A stretch of DNA of 64,000 nt, taken from Streptomyces wuyuanensis. Lineage in GTDB: Bacteria; Actinomycetota; Actinomycetes; Streptomycetales; Streptomycetaceae. Positions 16,671 through 25,756 of the stretch are shown here, piece after piece. The DNA lies in contig NZ_FNHI01000006.1 of assembly GCF_900103455.1 (NCBI RefSeq), positions 186,001 to 250,000 of the forward strand, read 5' to 3'. The notes beneath the pieces were generated by a model. It made no database searches and was not told where the DNA came from. It was given only the letters and a program-made list of their open reading frames with translations. A program made the translations under genes and the position numbers. Position 1 is the first letter of the stretch, and every line of letters begins with the position of its first letter.

Positions 16671-18149
16671 ATGATTCGCCCTATGGACATCAGGCTCGCG
16701 TCGGCCACCGGGCGCTGGATCGTCCTGACGACCGTCCTCGGGTCCGGCATGGCCATGCTCGACTCCACCGTCGTCAACGTCGCCCTGCCCCACATCGGTG
16801 AGGACCTCGACGCCGACCTCGCCGAACTCCAGTGGACCGTGAACGCCTACATGCTCACCCTCGCGGGGCTGATCCTGCTCGGCGGGGCGCTGGGGGACCG
16901 GTACGGGCGCCGGCGGGTGTTCGTCGTCGGGGTGGTGTGGTTCGCGCTCGCCTCGCTGGCCTGCGGACTCGCGCCGAACGCCCCTGTGCTGATCGTCGCC
17001 CGAGCGCTGCAGGGCGTCGGCGGGGCGCTGCTCACCCCGGGGTCGCTCGCGCTGATCCAGGCCAGCTTCCACCCGGACGACCGGGCCAAGGCCGTGGGGC
17101 TGTGGTCCGGGTTCGGCGGGGTCGGCGCGGCGATCGGGCCGTTCGTCGGCGGGTGGCTCGTGGACGGCCCGGGCTGGCGGTGGGTGTTCCTGCTGAACGT
17201 GCCGCTGGCCGTGCTGTGCGTGCCCGTCGCGCTGCGCCATGTGCCCGAGTCGCGGGACCCCGCGGCGCACGGCCGGTTCGACGTGCTGGGCGCGGTGCTG
17301 GGGGCGCTGAGCCTGGCGCTGGTGACGTACGCGCTGATCGACGGCTCGTGGTGGACCGGCGTCGTGGGCGTGCTGACGGGCGCCGCGTTCCTCCGGCTGG
17401 AGCGGCGCCGGAAGGATCCGATGCTGCCGGTCTCGATCTTCCGCTCCCGGCTGTTCACCGCGGTCAATCTGGTGACCGTGTGCGTGTACGCGGGGTTCAG
17501 CGGCTTCTTCTTCCTCACCGCGCTGCAACTCCAGGTCGTCTCCGGCTACTCGGCCCTCGGCGCGGGGACCGCCCTGCTGCCCACCACCGTGCTGATGCTG
17601 CTGCTCTCCGCACAGGCCGGGCAGCTCGGCGAGCGGATCGGCCCGCGCATTCCGCTCACCGTCGGGCCGCTGCTGTGCGCGGCGGGGATGCTGCTGATGC
17701 TGCGAGTCGGCCCTGACGCCTCCTACCGCGCAGACGTGCTGCCGGCGCTGCTGGTGCTGGGCCTCGGGATGGTGACGCTGGTGGCCCCGCTGACCGCGAC
17801 CGTCCTGGCGTCCGTGGACACCGCGCGGGCCGGGATCGCCAGCGGCGTCAACAACGCGGCGGCGCGTGCGGCGGGACTGCTCGCGGTGGCCGCGCTGCCG
17901 ATGCTGGCCGGGATGGGGCCGGAGACGTACCGGATCCCGGAGCAGTTCGCGGCCGCCTTCGCCCGGGCGATGCCCCTGTGCGCGGCGATCCTCGTGGTGG
18001 GCTCGGTGCTCGCCTTCGCCCTGGTGCGGCGGCCGACGGAGGCTCCCTGCCACGCCGCGTGCAGGGTGCACTGCGGTGTCGGAGCCCCACCGCTGGAGCC
18101 GATGCCGGAGCCCGAGCCAGGGGACGCCGGGAGCGGCCGGTCCGGCTGA
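16671..18149 (+). CDS. MFS exporter, DHA2 (14-helix) family
   Basis: This is a 492-aa membrane transporter. It carries DSTVVNVALPHIGEDL in helix 1, LGDRYGRRRVF (motif A) after helix 2, ARALQGVGGALLTPGSLALI in helix 4 and GPFVGGWLVD (motif C) in helix 5, which are diagnostic of proton-driven drug exporters of the DHA2 group. The substrate is unknown. The C-terminal 35 residues are hydrophilic with three cysteines (CHAACRVHC), which is unusual. ATGs at 16671 and 16683 are both possible starts. No regulator gene is adjacent. Confidence 0.88.
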   Translation: MIRPMDIRLASATGRWIVLTTVLGSGMAMLDSTVVNVALPHIGEDLDADLAELQWTVNAYMLTLAGLILLGGALGDRYGRRRVFVVGVVWFALASLACGLAPNAPVLIVARALQGVGGALLTPGSLALIQASFHPDDRAKAVGLWSGFGGVGAAIGPFVGGWLVDGPGWRWVFLLNVPLAVLCVPVALRHVPESRDPAAHGRFDVLGAVLGALSLALVTYALIDGSWWTGVVGVLTGAAFLRLERRRKDPMLPVSIFRSRLFTAVNLVTVCVYAGFSGFFFLTALQLQVVSGYSALGAGTALLPTTVLMLLLSAQAGQLGERIGPRIPLTVGPLLCAAGMLLMLRVGPDASYRADVLPALLVLGLGMVTLVAPLTATVLASVDTARAGIASGVNNAAARAAGLLAVAALPMLAGMGPETYRIPEQFAAAFARAMPLCAAILVVGSVLAFALVRRPTEAPCHAACRVHCGVGAPPLEPMPEPEPGDAGSGRSG

Positions 18150-18353
18150 GGAGCAGGATGGCCCGGTCGCCCCCCGCCCGGATGCGGAGCACCGGCTCCG
18201 GCCGCCGCCCACGTCACCGCCGGGCCGCCGCTTCGTCGCACGTCAGAGCCTGCGTCCCGCCCCGGCCCGCACCAGGGCGTCGACGCGGCACCCGGCCCCG
18301 GTGCGACCGGCACCGGCTCCACGGATTCGCCGGCGACCTGTGACACTGAACCC

Positions 18354-18767
18354 ATGGCCATCCACGAGAACCTGCTGGGGGGACCGCCCCCCACCCACCT
18401 GCCCGACGACCCCGAGCCGCGGGAGATGCTCGCGAACGGCACGGCCTCCGCCGACGTCGCCGCGAAGTACCCGACATCCTCGCTCGCCTGGGCCCAGCTC
18501 GCCGACGAGGCGTTCGAGGCCGGGCGGGTCGTCGAGTCGTACGCCTACGCGCGTACGGGATACCACCGGGGCCTGGACGCGCTGCGCCGCAGCGGCTGGA
18601 AGGGGCACGGCCCGGTGCCGTGGGAGCACGAGCCGAACCGCGGCTTCCTGCGTGCCCTGCACGCCCTCGCCCGCGCCGCGCAGGCGATCGGCGAGCAGGA
18701 CGAGTACGAGCGCTGCAGCACGTTCCTGCGCGACTCGTCGGAGACGGCGGCCGACACCCTCGGCTGA
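18354..18767 (+). CDS. DUF3151 family protein
   Basis: This gene encodes a 137-aa soluble helical protein conserved across actinobacteria. HENLLGGPPPTHLPDDPEP at the start, YPTSSLAWAQLADEAF, AYARTGYHRGLDALRRSGWKGHGPVPW and NRGFLRALHALARAA match the DUF3151 pattern I remember. The function is unknown. It is a single gene closed by a 16-bp terminator and lies just upstream of the kynurenine operon. Confidence 0.85.
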   Translation: MAIHENLLGGPPPTHLPDDPEPREMLANGTASADVAAKYPTSSLAWAQLADEAFEAGRVVESYAYARTGYHRGLDALRRSGWKGHGPVPWEHEPNRGFLRALHALARAAQAIGEQDEYERCSTFLRDSSETAADTLG

Positions 18768-18787
18768 TCCCGCCGAACCGTTCCGCA

Positions 18788-18824
18788 CGAGGGGCGGGTG
18801 CCCTGACCGGGCACCCGCCCCTCG
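18788..18824 (+). terminator. Terminator after the DUF3151 gene
   Basis: CGAGGGGCGGGTGCCC and its exact complement form a 16-bp stem around TGACC. Confidence 0.88.
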
Positions 18825-18846
18825 CGTCACCGGTGGGAGCCGTGTT

Positions 18847-18920
18847 TATGATGCGCGCAGGGGACCGGGGCTCCGAGACCACGAACGGAAGGAGCGGACC
18901 GCTACCCGGACACATGTGTC
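18847..18920 (+). promoter_or_regulatory. Kynurenine operon promoter region with palindrome
   Basis: TATGAT at 18847-18852 is a good -10 element; its -35 is weak. Downstream, in the 5' leader, GACACATGTGTC (18909-18920) is a perfect 12-bp palindrome lying next to the AGGAG ribosome-binding site of kynA. A repressor bound there would block the leader, but no cognate regulator is adjacent. Confidence 0.4.
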
Positions 18921-18932
18921 AGGAGACGGCGA

Positions 18933-19778
18933 ATGTCGCAATTTCCCGATGCCTCCGGAGCGGGTTCGGTCACCCCGAACCTCGACTTCGCGGGCACTAC
19001 CCCGTACGAGGACTACGTCCAGGCGGACGTCCTCACCCACCTCCAGCACCCCCTCTCCGACGATCCCGGCGAGATGGTGTTCCTGGTGACCACCCAGGTC
19101 ATGGAGCTCTGGTTCACCGTCATCGTCCACGAGTGGGAGACCGCCTCCCGGGCCCTGCGCCGCGACGAGGTGCCCGTCGCGATGGACGCGCTGAAGCGCT
19201 CCGTGCGGGAGCTGGACGCGCTCAACGCCTCCTGGCGGCCGCTCGCGCAGCTCACCCCCGTGCAGTTCAACGCGTACCGCAGCGCCCTCGGCGAGGGCTC
19301 CGGCTTCCAGTCCGCGATGTACCGGCGGATGGAGTTCCTGCTCGGCGAGAAGTCCGCGTCCATGCTGGTGCCGCACCGCGGCGCGCCGCGCGTCCACGCC
19401 GAGCTGGAGAAGGCCCTGCACGAGCCGAGCCTCTACGACGAGGTGCTCCGGCTGCTCGCCCGCCGCGGCCTGCCCGTTCCGCAGTCCGTCCTCGACCGCG
19501 ACCTGTCACAGCGCTACGAGCCGTCGCCCGAGGTCGAGGGCGTGTGGGCGGAGGTGTACGGGAACGAGGACCAGGACGCCGAGCTCGTCCGCCTCGGCGA
19601 GGCGCTGACCGACGTCGGTGAGCTGGTGTGGCGCTGGCGCAACGACCACCTCGTCGCCACCCGGCGCGCCATGGGCGCCAAGGCCGGCACGGGCGGCTCC
19701 GCCGGTGTCGCCTGGCTGGAGAAGCGGGCGGCCAAGAACGTGTTCCCGGAGCTGTGGACGGCGCGCAGCCATGTCTGA
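18933..19778 (+). CDS. kynA: Tryptophan 2,3-dioxygenase
   Basis: This 281-aa haem enzyme opens the indole ring of L-tryptophan to N-formylkynurenine. TPYEDYVQADVLTHLQHP, MVFLVTTQVMELWFTVIVHEWE, the substrate-contacting QFNAYRSALGEGSGFQS region and YRRMEFLLGEKSASML match the family, and length is normal. AGGAG precedes the ATG. The stop overlaps the kynU start by 8 bp, indicating a coupled operon. Confidence 0.95.
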   Translation: MSQFPDASGAGSVTPNLDFAGTTPYEDYVQADVLTHLQHPLSDDPGEMVFLVTTQVMELWFTVIVHEWETASRALRRDEVPVAMDALKRSVRELDALNASWRPLAQLTPVQFNAYRSALGEGSGFQSAMYRRMEFLLGEKSASMLVPHRGAPRVHAELEKALHEPSLYDEVLRLLARRGLPVPQSVLDRDLSQRYEPSPEVEGVWAEVYGNEDQDAELVRLGEALTDVGELVWRWRNDHLVATRRAMGAKAGTGGSAGVAWLEKRAAKNVFPELWTARSHV

Positions 19779-20988
19779 GACGCGACTCACCGAGCGGGCC
19801 GCGGAGCTGGACGCGGCGGACGAACTGGCCAAGCGGCGGGAGCTGTTCGCGCTCGACGACGGCACGGTCTACCTGGACGGGAACTCGCTCGGCGCCCTGC
19901 CGCGCCACGTCCAGGAGCGGATGGCCGACGTCATCGGCAGGCAGTGGGGCGAACTGCGCATCCGCTCCTGGGGCGAGAGCGGCTGGTGGACGGCGCCCGA
20001 GCGGATCGGCGAGCGGATAGCCCCGCTCCTCGGCGCGGCGCCCGGTCAGATCGTCGTCGGCGACTCCACGAGCGTGAACGTCTTCAAGGCCGTGGTCGCG
20101 GCGGTGCGGATGGCCCCGGCCGACCGGGACGAGATCGTCGTCGACGCCACGACCTTCCCCACCGACGGGTACATCGCCGAGTCGGCCGCCCGGCTGACCG
20201 GCCACCGCACGGTCGTCGTCGACCCCGCCGACGTACCGGACGCGGTGGGCCCGCGCACGGCCGCCGCGCTCGTCAACCACGTCGACTACCGCACCGGCCG
20301 CCTCCACGACCTGCCCGGGATCACGGCCGCGCTGCACGCGCGGGGCGCCCTCGCGGTCTGGGACCTGTGCCACAGCGCGGGCGCGCTGCCCGTCGGGCTC
20401 GACGAGCACGGGGTGGACCTCGCGGTCGGCTGCACCTACAAGTACCTCAACGGCGGGCCCGGTTCGCCTGCGTACCTGTACGTCGCCGAGCGCCACCAGG
20501 GCCGCTTCGACTCGCCGCTGCCGGGCTGGAACTCGCACGCCGACCCGTTCGGAATGACCCCCGGGTACACGCCGGCCGAGGGCGCGGTGCGCGGCCGGGT
20601 CGGCACGCCCGACATCCTCTCGATGCTGGCGCTGGAGGCGGCGCTCGACGTGTGGGACGGGGTCACGGTGGAGGCGGTGCGGGCCAAGAGTCTCGCCCTC
20701 ACCGACTTCTTCCTCGAGTGCGTCGACGCGTACGTGCCGGCCGGCAGGGTCACCTCGCTCACCCCGGCCGCACACGCGGAGCGGGGCAGCCAGGTGGCGC
20801 TGGCCTGCCCCGACGCGCCCACGGTCATGGAGGCCCTGATCGCGCGCGGTGTGGTCGGCGATCTGCGCCGCCCCGACGTGCTGCGGTTCGGCTTCACCCC
20901 GCTGTACGTCGGCTTCGCGGACGCCGAGCACGCGGCGAGGGTCCTCGCCGAGGTGCTGGCCGGGGTGAACTCCCCGCCGAGCGGCTGA
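19771..20988 (+). CDS. kynU: Kynureninase
   Basis: This 405-aa PLP enzyme cleaves kynurenine to anthranilate and alanine. Key features are YLDGNSLGALPRHVQERM, WGELRIRSWGESGWWTAPE, GDSTSVNVFKAVVAAVR, WDLCHSAGALPVGL, and CTYKYLNGGPGSPAYLYV with PLP lysine K224. It starts at the ATG at 19771, overlapping kynA by 8 bp. With the upstream dioxygenase and the downstream formamidase-like hydrolase it completes conversion of tryptophan to anthranilate. Confidence 0.95.
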   Translation: MSETRLTERAAELDAADELAKRRELFALDDGTVYLDGNSLGALPRHVQERMADVIGRQWGELRIRSWGESGWWTAPERIGERIAPLLGAAPGQIVVGDSTSVNVFKAVVAAVRMAPADRDEIVVDATTFPTDGYIAESAARLTGHRTVVVDPADVPDAVGPRTAAALVNHVDYRTGRLHDLPGITAALHARGALAVWDLCHSAGALPVGLDEHGVDLAVGCTYKYLNGGPGSPAYLYVAERHQGRFDSPLPGWNSHADPFGMTPGYTPAEGAVRGRVGTPDILSMLALEAALDVWDGVTVEAVRAKSLALTDFFLECVDAYVPAGRVTSLTPAAHAERGSQVALACPDAPTVMEALIARGVVGDLRRPDVLRFGFTPLYVGFADAEHAARVLAEVLAGVNSPPSG

Positions 20989-21065
20989 TCACGGGGGGCC
21001 GGCGGCCTGGTACCGTCCCGGCTGGCCAGGCCGATTCGGCCCCCTCACCGAAAGGTTGGAGCAGC

Positions 21066-21947
21066 ATGCCGGACCCCGCCGCCGCTCGCGACGCCGCCGA
21101 GGAGGCTTCGGCCCTGTCGCATCCGGCCGTCGCCCCGGACGCCTCGGCGGCCTACGGCGAACACCCGGACCAGGTCGTCGACTTCTACGCCCCGCGTGAC
21201 GGCCGGGATTCGGCGCCGCTCGTGGTGCTGTTGCACGGCGGGGCATGGCGGGCGCCGTACGACCGGCAGCACGTGACCCCGTTCGCGGACTTCCTGGCCC
21301 GGCGCGGTTTCGCCGTGGCCAACGTGGAGTACCGCAGGGGTGCGTCGCTGCCCCAGCAGCGCGGCGGGGAGGGCGCCGGGCCGGTCGCCGGGCGCTGGCC
21401 GGAGACGTTCGACGACGTCGCCGCGGCGATGGACGCACTGCCCGAACTGGCCCGCACGGCGCTGCCGCAGGCCGACCCGAGGCGCACGGTCCTCACCGGC
21501 CATTCGGCGGGCGGGCATCTGGCGCTGTGGGCGGCCGCCCGGCACGTACTGCCGGCGGGCTCGCCCTGGCGACTCCCGGCCGAGCCGCAGCTGCGCGGGG
21601 TCGTCGCACTGGCGCCGATAGCCGACCTGGCCCGGGCGGCCGAGCTGGACGTCTGCGGCGGCGCGGTGCACCAGCTCCTGGGCGGGGAGCCGGAGTTCGA
21701 GGCGCGTGCCGGCTGCGCGGACCCGGCCGTGCTGCTGCCCACCGGGATCGCCACGACCGTCGTCCAGGGCCGCGAGGACACCGTCGTGCCACAGGCCGTC
21801 GCCGAGTCGTTCGTCGACGCGGCCGCGAAGGCGGGCGAGACGGTCGGCTTCACCCTGCTCGCGGACATCGGCCACTTCCCGCTGATCGACCCGGCGGCGG
21901 ACGCCTGTGCGGTGGTGGCAGAGGAGATCGCGCAGCTCGCCTGGTGA
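21066..21947 (+). CDS. Alpha/beta hydrolase, probable N-formylkynurenine formamidase
   Basis: This gene encodes a 293-aa alpha/beta hydrolase. LLHGGAWRAPYDRQ carries the HGGXW oxyanion motif of eukaryote-type kynurenine formamidases and arylesterases. GHSAGGHLALWAA holds the nucleophile serine. VVQGREDTVVPQAVAESF provides the acid residue and ADIGHFPLIDP the histidine. GGTTGGAG precedes the ATG at 21066, 77 bp after kynU. Its place as third gene behind kynA-kynU strongly suggests it hydrolyses N-formylkynurenine. It is not the unrelated metal-dependent KynB cyclase type, so I give no symbol. Confidence 0.85.
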   Translation: MPDPAAARDAAEEASALSHPAVAPDASAAYGEHPDQVVDFYAPRDGRDSAPLVVLLHGGAWRAPYDRQHVTPFADFLARRGFAVANVEYRRGASLPQQRGGEGAGPVAGRWPETFDDVAAAMDALPELARTALPQADPRRTVLTGHSAGGHLALWAAARHVLPAGSPWRLPAEPQLRGVVALAPIADLARAAELDVCGGAVHQLLGGEPEFEARAGCADPAVLLPTGIATTVVQGREDTVVPQAVAESFVDAAAKAGETVGFTLLADIGHFPLIDPAADACAVVAEEIAQLAW

Positions 21948-21984
21948 CGGTTGCGGCCCGGAGGATCCCCCCCCGGGCGCCACC

Positions 21985-22040
21985 GACGGTGAGATGCGGG
22001 TGCGACGGGGAGATGCGGCGCCACCGACGGTGAGATGCGG
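21985..22040 (+). repeat. Three direct repeats upstream of the NmrA-like gene
   Basis: GACGGTGAGATGCGG occurs at 21985-21999 and 22026-22040, with GACGGGGAGATGCGG at 22004-22018. The outer two copies extend to an identical 23-bp unit (21977 and 22018). The array ends 37 bp before the NmrA-like start codon, where operators usually lie. Confidence 0.75.
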
Positions 22041-22076
22041 ACAGAAGGTGTCCGCAACGCTTCCTACGGTGAGTCC

Positions 22077-22925
22077 ATGACGAACCCCACCCATCCCCAG
22101 AAGATCCTCGTCGCCGGTGCCACCGGGACGGTCGGCCGCCAGGTCGTCGCCGAACTGCTGGAGCGCGGGCACTCGGTCCGCGCCCTGACCCGCGACCCCG
22201 GCCGCGCCCGGGCGTCGCTGCCGGCGGGCGCCGAGGCGGTCCGCGGCGACCTCACCGATCCGGTGAGCCTGGCACCGGCTCTGGAAGGCGTCACCGCACT
22301 GCACCTCATCACCTTCGGCGGGGAGTACATGGCTCCGCTGGAGACCGGACCGGAGATCGTCGCGCTCGCCCGGGAGGCCGGGGTGCGGCGGATCACCGTG
22401 CTGAACGGCGGCGGCGACACCCCGCTCCAGGACGCCGTGCAGAAGAGCGGCCTCGCCTGGACCGTGCTGATGCCGGTCGAGTTCATGGCGAACGCGCTGG
22501 AGTGGGCCGAGGGGATCCGCACCGAGGACGCGGTCGGCGAGCCGTTCACGGACCGGCTGAGCGCCATGGTCCACGAGGCCGACATCGGCGCGGTCGGCGC
22601 GGTCGCCCTCACCGAGGACGGCCACGACGGGCAGACGTACCTGATCACCGGGCCTGAGGTGCTGAGTCTGCGGGACAAGGTGGACGCGATCGCCGAGGCC
22701 CGGGGCAAGGACATCGTGCTGACCGAGCTCACCCCGGACGAGGCGGTCGCCAAATGGCAGGCCGCCGGTCTGCCGCAGGACGTGATCGACTTCCTGATCG
22801 ACGTGTACGGCAACACCCCGCCCGAGGGCCGGACCGTCGTCGACACCGTGCTCAGGGTCACCGGGCGCCCGGCGCGGACCTTCGCCGAATGGGCCGCCGA
22901 GCACGCGCCGGCGTTCCGCGCCTGA
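22077..22925 (+). CDS. NmrA-like NAD(P)-binding protein
   Basis: This 282-aa atypical SDR protein has the Rossmann motif VAGATGTVGRQV near residue 11, NADP-type basic residues (RALTRDPGRAR), and a C-terminal half typical of NmrA/QOR2-like proteins (VHEADIGAVGAVALTEDGHDGQTYLITGP). The SDR catalytic Tyr-Lys pair is not evident, so it may be a redox-sensing or reductase-like protein. The ATG at 22077 is preferred over 22035 because the latter would run through the direct-repeat array. Confidence 0.85.
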   Translation: MTNPTHPQKILVAGATGTVGRQVVAELLERGHSVRALTRDPGRARASLPAGAEAVRGDLTDPVSLAPALEGVTALHLITFGGEYMAPLETGPEIVALAREAGVRRITVLNGGGDTPLQDAVQKSGLAWTVLMPVEFMANALEWAEGIRTEDAVGEPFTDRLSAMVHEADIGAVGAVALTEDGHDGQTYLITGPEVLSLRDKVDAIAEARGKDIVLTELTPDEAVAKWQAAGLPQDVIDFLIDVYGNTPPEGRTVVDTVLRVTGRPARTFAEWAAEHAPAFRA

Positions 22926-23029
22926 CCTGGGGGGACGAGGCGACCCCCGAGTAGTACCTGGGACGGACGCGGAAGGATCCGCATCACAGGTGACGACCGC
23001 GTCCGTGCCACGGCCGTACCTTTGCTGAC

Positions 23030-24403
23030 GTGACCGACACGCCGACCACGCAGCGCATACCGCGCACCGAAGCCGACAGCCGCAGCCCCGAGTTCCGCCT
23101 GGCCATGGGCGCGCTCGGCGGGCTGCGGCAGGACCTCTTCCACGACGCCTTCGCGTACCGGCCGCTGGCGCCGCTGGCGGACGACGGACCGGTGATCCGG
23201 CGGCTGCCGGCGCGGATCCGCCGGTACGCCGTCTGGACCCCGCACGCGATCGTCGTGGGCGGCGCCCTGCTCACGTTGCTCATAGGCTCCGCCGTGTCCT
23301 ACGGGATCCACGGCCTCGCCACCCTCGTCCTCGCGGCGGTGCCCGCGGCGGCGGTGCTGATGACGCTGGTCCGTCCGATGCTGGCGTTCTGGGCCTCGCT
23401 CGCCTCGACACCGTTCCTCGCCGTCCTCGGCGACGCCGGCGACGGGTGGCCGTGGGCACCGTCCACCATCGCCTCCCACCTCGTCGTGCTGACCGTCGTC
23501 GCGGCACGGACCCGCCCGCGGGCCGCCTTCTGGATGTGGCTGCTGACCGGGGTGTACGGCCTCCTCGCGGAGGACGTCCTCGGCAACGGCTACTCCAACG
23601 ACACCGCCCCGATGATGTTCGTCGCCGCCGTCTCGCTGCTCGTCGTGGCGCTGGCGCAGGTCCGGCGGGACGCCGAGCGCGAGGTGGCGGCCCAGCAGAG
23701 CGTCACCGCCGTCGAGCGGGACCGGCGCACGCTGCTGGAGGAGCGCACCACCATCGCCCGCGAACTGCACGACGTCGTCGCCCACCACATGTCGGTCGTC
23801 GCCATCCAGGCGGAGGCCGCGCCCTACCGGGTGGAGAACCCGCCGCCCGAGCTGGAGCAGGCGTTCGCGACGATCAGGGAGAACGCCGTGGCCGCGCTCA
23901 CCGAACTGCGTCGCGTCCTCGGCGTCGTACGGGCGGAGGACTACGAGGCCCCCGACGCCCCCCAGCCGACCCTCGCCGATCTCGACGGCCTGCTCGGGAA
24001 CGTCCGGGACGCCGGTCTCGAGGTCGACCTCGCGGTCACCGGAGCGGTCCGGCAGCTCCCCCCGGGCGTCGAGCTCTCCGCGTACCGCATCACCCAGGAG
24101 GCCCTCAGCAACGCGCTGCGCCACGCGCCGGGCGCGTCCGCGAAGGTCGAGGTGTCGTACGTCCTCGGCGGACTCGGCGTCCGCATCGTCAACGGTCCGG
24201 CCCGTGGTCTGGTGAAGCCCGCCCCGGCCGGCACCGCGCAACGAGGGCTCCGCCCGCCTCTCTCCACCGGAACCGGCCACGGCCTCACGGGCATGCGGGA
24301 GCGCGTCTCCATGCTGAACGGCGAGATGACGACCGGCCCGACGGAGGACGGCGGTTACGAGGTCGCCGTGTTCCTCCCCGTCACGAAGGACGAGACCGCA
24401 TGA
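23030..24403 (+). CDS. Sensor histidine kinase (NarL/DesK type)
   Basis: This is a 457-aa membrane kinase. About five to six hydrophobic helices (residues 70-215) precede a HisKA_3 dimerisation domain with ERTTIARELHDVVAHHMSVV; H247 is the phosphorylation site. The HATPase_c domain shows RITQEALSNALRHA (N box) and GHGLTGMRERV (G box). It starts at the GTG at 23030 and overlaps the response-regulator gene by ATGA. The sensing region has little extracytoplasmic loop, so an intramembrane or envelope-stress signal is likely. Confidence 0.92.
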   Translation: MTDTPTTQRIPRTEADSRSPEFRLAMGALGGLRQDLFHDAFAYRPLAPLADDGPVIRRLPARIRRYAVWTPHAIVVGGALLTLLIGSAVSYGIHGLATLVLAAVPAAAVLMTLVRPMLAFWASLASTPFLAVLGDAGDGWPWAPSTIASHLVVLTVVAARTRPRAAFWMWLLTGVYGLLAEDVLGNGYSNDTAPMMFVAAVSLLVVALAQVRRDAEREVAAQQSVTAVERDRRTLLEERTTIARELHDVVAHHMSVVAIQAEAAPYRVENPPPELEQAFATIRENAVAALTELRRVLGVVRAEDYEAPDAPQPTLADLDGLLGNVRDAGLEVDLAVTGAVRQLPPGVELSAYRITQEALSNALRHAPGASAKVEVSYVLGGLGVRIVNGPARGLVKPAPAGTAQRGLRPPLSTGTGHGLTGMRERVSMLNGEMTTGPTEDGGYEVAVFLPVTKDETA

Positions 24404-25059
24404 CCATCCGCGTCCTGATCGTCGACGACCAGGCGATGGTCCGCGAAGGCTTCTCCGTCCTGCTGAACGCCATGCCCGACATCGAGGTGATCGGTGAGGC
24501 GGTCAACGGCCGCGAGGCGGTCGCGCAGGTCGAGGCGCTGCGCCCCGACGTGGTCCTGATGGACATCCGCATGCCCGAGCTCAACGGCATCGATGCCACC
24601 CGGGAGATCGTCGCGGCCGACGGCGACGCGAAGGTGCTCGTGCTGACGACCTTCGACCTGGACGAGTACGTGTACCAGGCGCTGCGTGCCGGGGCCTCCG
24701 GCTTCCTGCTGAAGGACGCCTCCGCCCGCCAGCTCGCCGACGGGGTGCGGGTGGTGGCGGCCGGGGAGGCCCTCCTCGCGCCGACCGTCACCCGCAGGCT
24801 GATCACGGAGTTCTCCAGGATCTCGGCCGCGCCCAGGACGCCCGCCCTGGCCCGGGTCGGAGATCTGACCGAACGCGAGACGGAGGTCCTGGTCCTGATC
24901 GCGCAGGGTCTGTCGAACGCCGAGATCGCCTCGCACCTCGTCGTCGCCGAGTCCACGATCAAGACCCACGTCAGCCGGATCCTGGTCAAGCTCGGGCTGC
25001 GGGACCGGACGCAGGCGGCGGTGTTCGCCTACGAGGCGAGGCTGGTCACCCCGGGCTGA
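24400..25059 (+). CDS. NarL-family response regulator
   Basis: This 219-aa regulator has a receiver domain (VDDQAMVREG, phosphoacceptor D55 in VVLMDIRMPELNG, FLLKDAS with the conserved lysine) and a LuxR-type DNA-binding domain (LTERETEVLVLIAQGLSNAEIASHL ... STIKTHVSRILVKLGLRDR). The ATG overlaps the kinase stop as ATGA, so the pair is co-translated. Target genes cannot be read directly; the NmrA-like gene upstream is a neighbour candidate. Confidence 0.95.
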   Translation: MTIRVLIVDDQAMVREGFSVLLNAMPDIEVIGEAVNGREAVAQVEALRPDVVLMDIRMPELNGIDATREIVAADGDAKVLVLTTFDLDEYVYQALRAGASGFLLKDASARQLADGVRVVAAGEALLAPTVTRRLITEFSRISAAPRTPALARVGDLTERETEVLVLIAQGLSNAEIASHLVVAESTIKTHVSRILVKLGLRDRTQAAVFAYEARLVTPG

Positions 25060-25118
25060 CGTCCGTCGCCTGCCCGCACGGGCGGCGGCAGGTGTTGCGC
25101 ACGGCCGGGCGCGGCAGT

Positions 25119-25751
25119 TCAGCGCGGCGGGTGGGGCGGCGGTTCCGGCGGTTCCGGCGGTTCCGGCGGCTCCTGCGGGCCCGGCGGCCCCGGTGGGTAC
25201 GGCGGGTGGGGCGGCGGTTCCGGGGCGTGCGGCGGTGGCCCCGGTGGTACCGGTGGTGCGCCCGGTGGGTGCGCCGGCTCGGGCGGCAGGCTCCCGAGGT
25301 CCGGCGCCGGCTCCGGCCACACGAGCAGCACGGGGCAGGGTGCGTGGTCGACGACGAACCGCGCGGCCGGGCCCAGACTGCGCGGCCCGAGGCGCCCGCG
25401 GTCCCCGTCCCTGGCGATGACCAGCAGATCGGCGCCCTCGGCCGCGGCGACGACCTCGCGTTCCGCCCGGCCCGTGCGCTCCACTGACGTGCACGGCCGG
25501 CCGAACCGCTCGGCCGCCAGGGCGAGCAGCCGTGCGGCCGAGTCGGCCCCGAGGCTCTCCACCCGGTCCCCGGGATCGTCCTCGTGGTGGCCCCGCCCGA
25601 GCAGACCGGCGAAGGCCCCGTGGGCGACGCCCGCGGAGGCCGGTTCGCTGACGTGCAGCAGTGTGACCGTCTCGCCCTCGGCCGCACGGGCGTGCGCGGC
25701 GTCGACGCACGCGGGCCAGGTGCCCTCGACGATCCAGGCGATCACGGGCAT
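25119..25751 (-). CDS. Universal stress protein with Pro-rich tail
   Basis: This gene encodes 210 aa. Residues 1-140 form a UspA fold (MPVIAWIVEGTWPACVDAA, ETVTLLHVSE, GADLLVIARDGDRGRLGPRSLGPAARFVVDHAPCPVLLV), with a reduced ATP-binding GxxG-type loop. The last 55 residues are Pro-rich and end in four PPE units encoded by a 9-bp repeat (25138-25173), which may vary in copy number. It lies 5 bp downstream of the permease gene, so the two form an operon, and the USP may modulate the transporter. Confidence 0.82.
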   Translation of the reverse strand: MPVIAWIVEGTWPACVDAAHARAAEGETVTLLHVSEPASAGVAHGAFAGLLGRGHHEDDPGDRVESLGADSAARLLALAAERFGRPCTSVERTGRAEREVVAAAEGADLLVIARDGDRGRLGPRSLGPAARFVVDHAPCPVLLVWPEPAPDLGSLPPEPAHPPGAPPVPPGPPPHAPEPPPHPPYPPGPPGPQEPPEPPEPPEPPPHPPR

Positions 25752-25756
25752 GGGAA

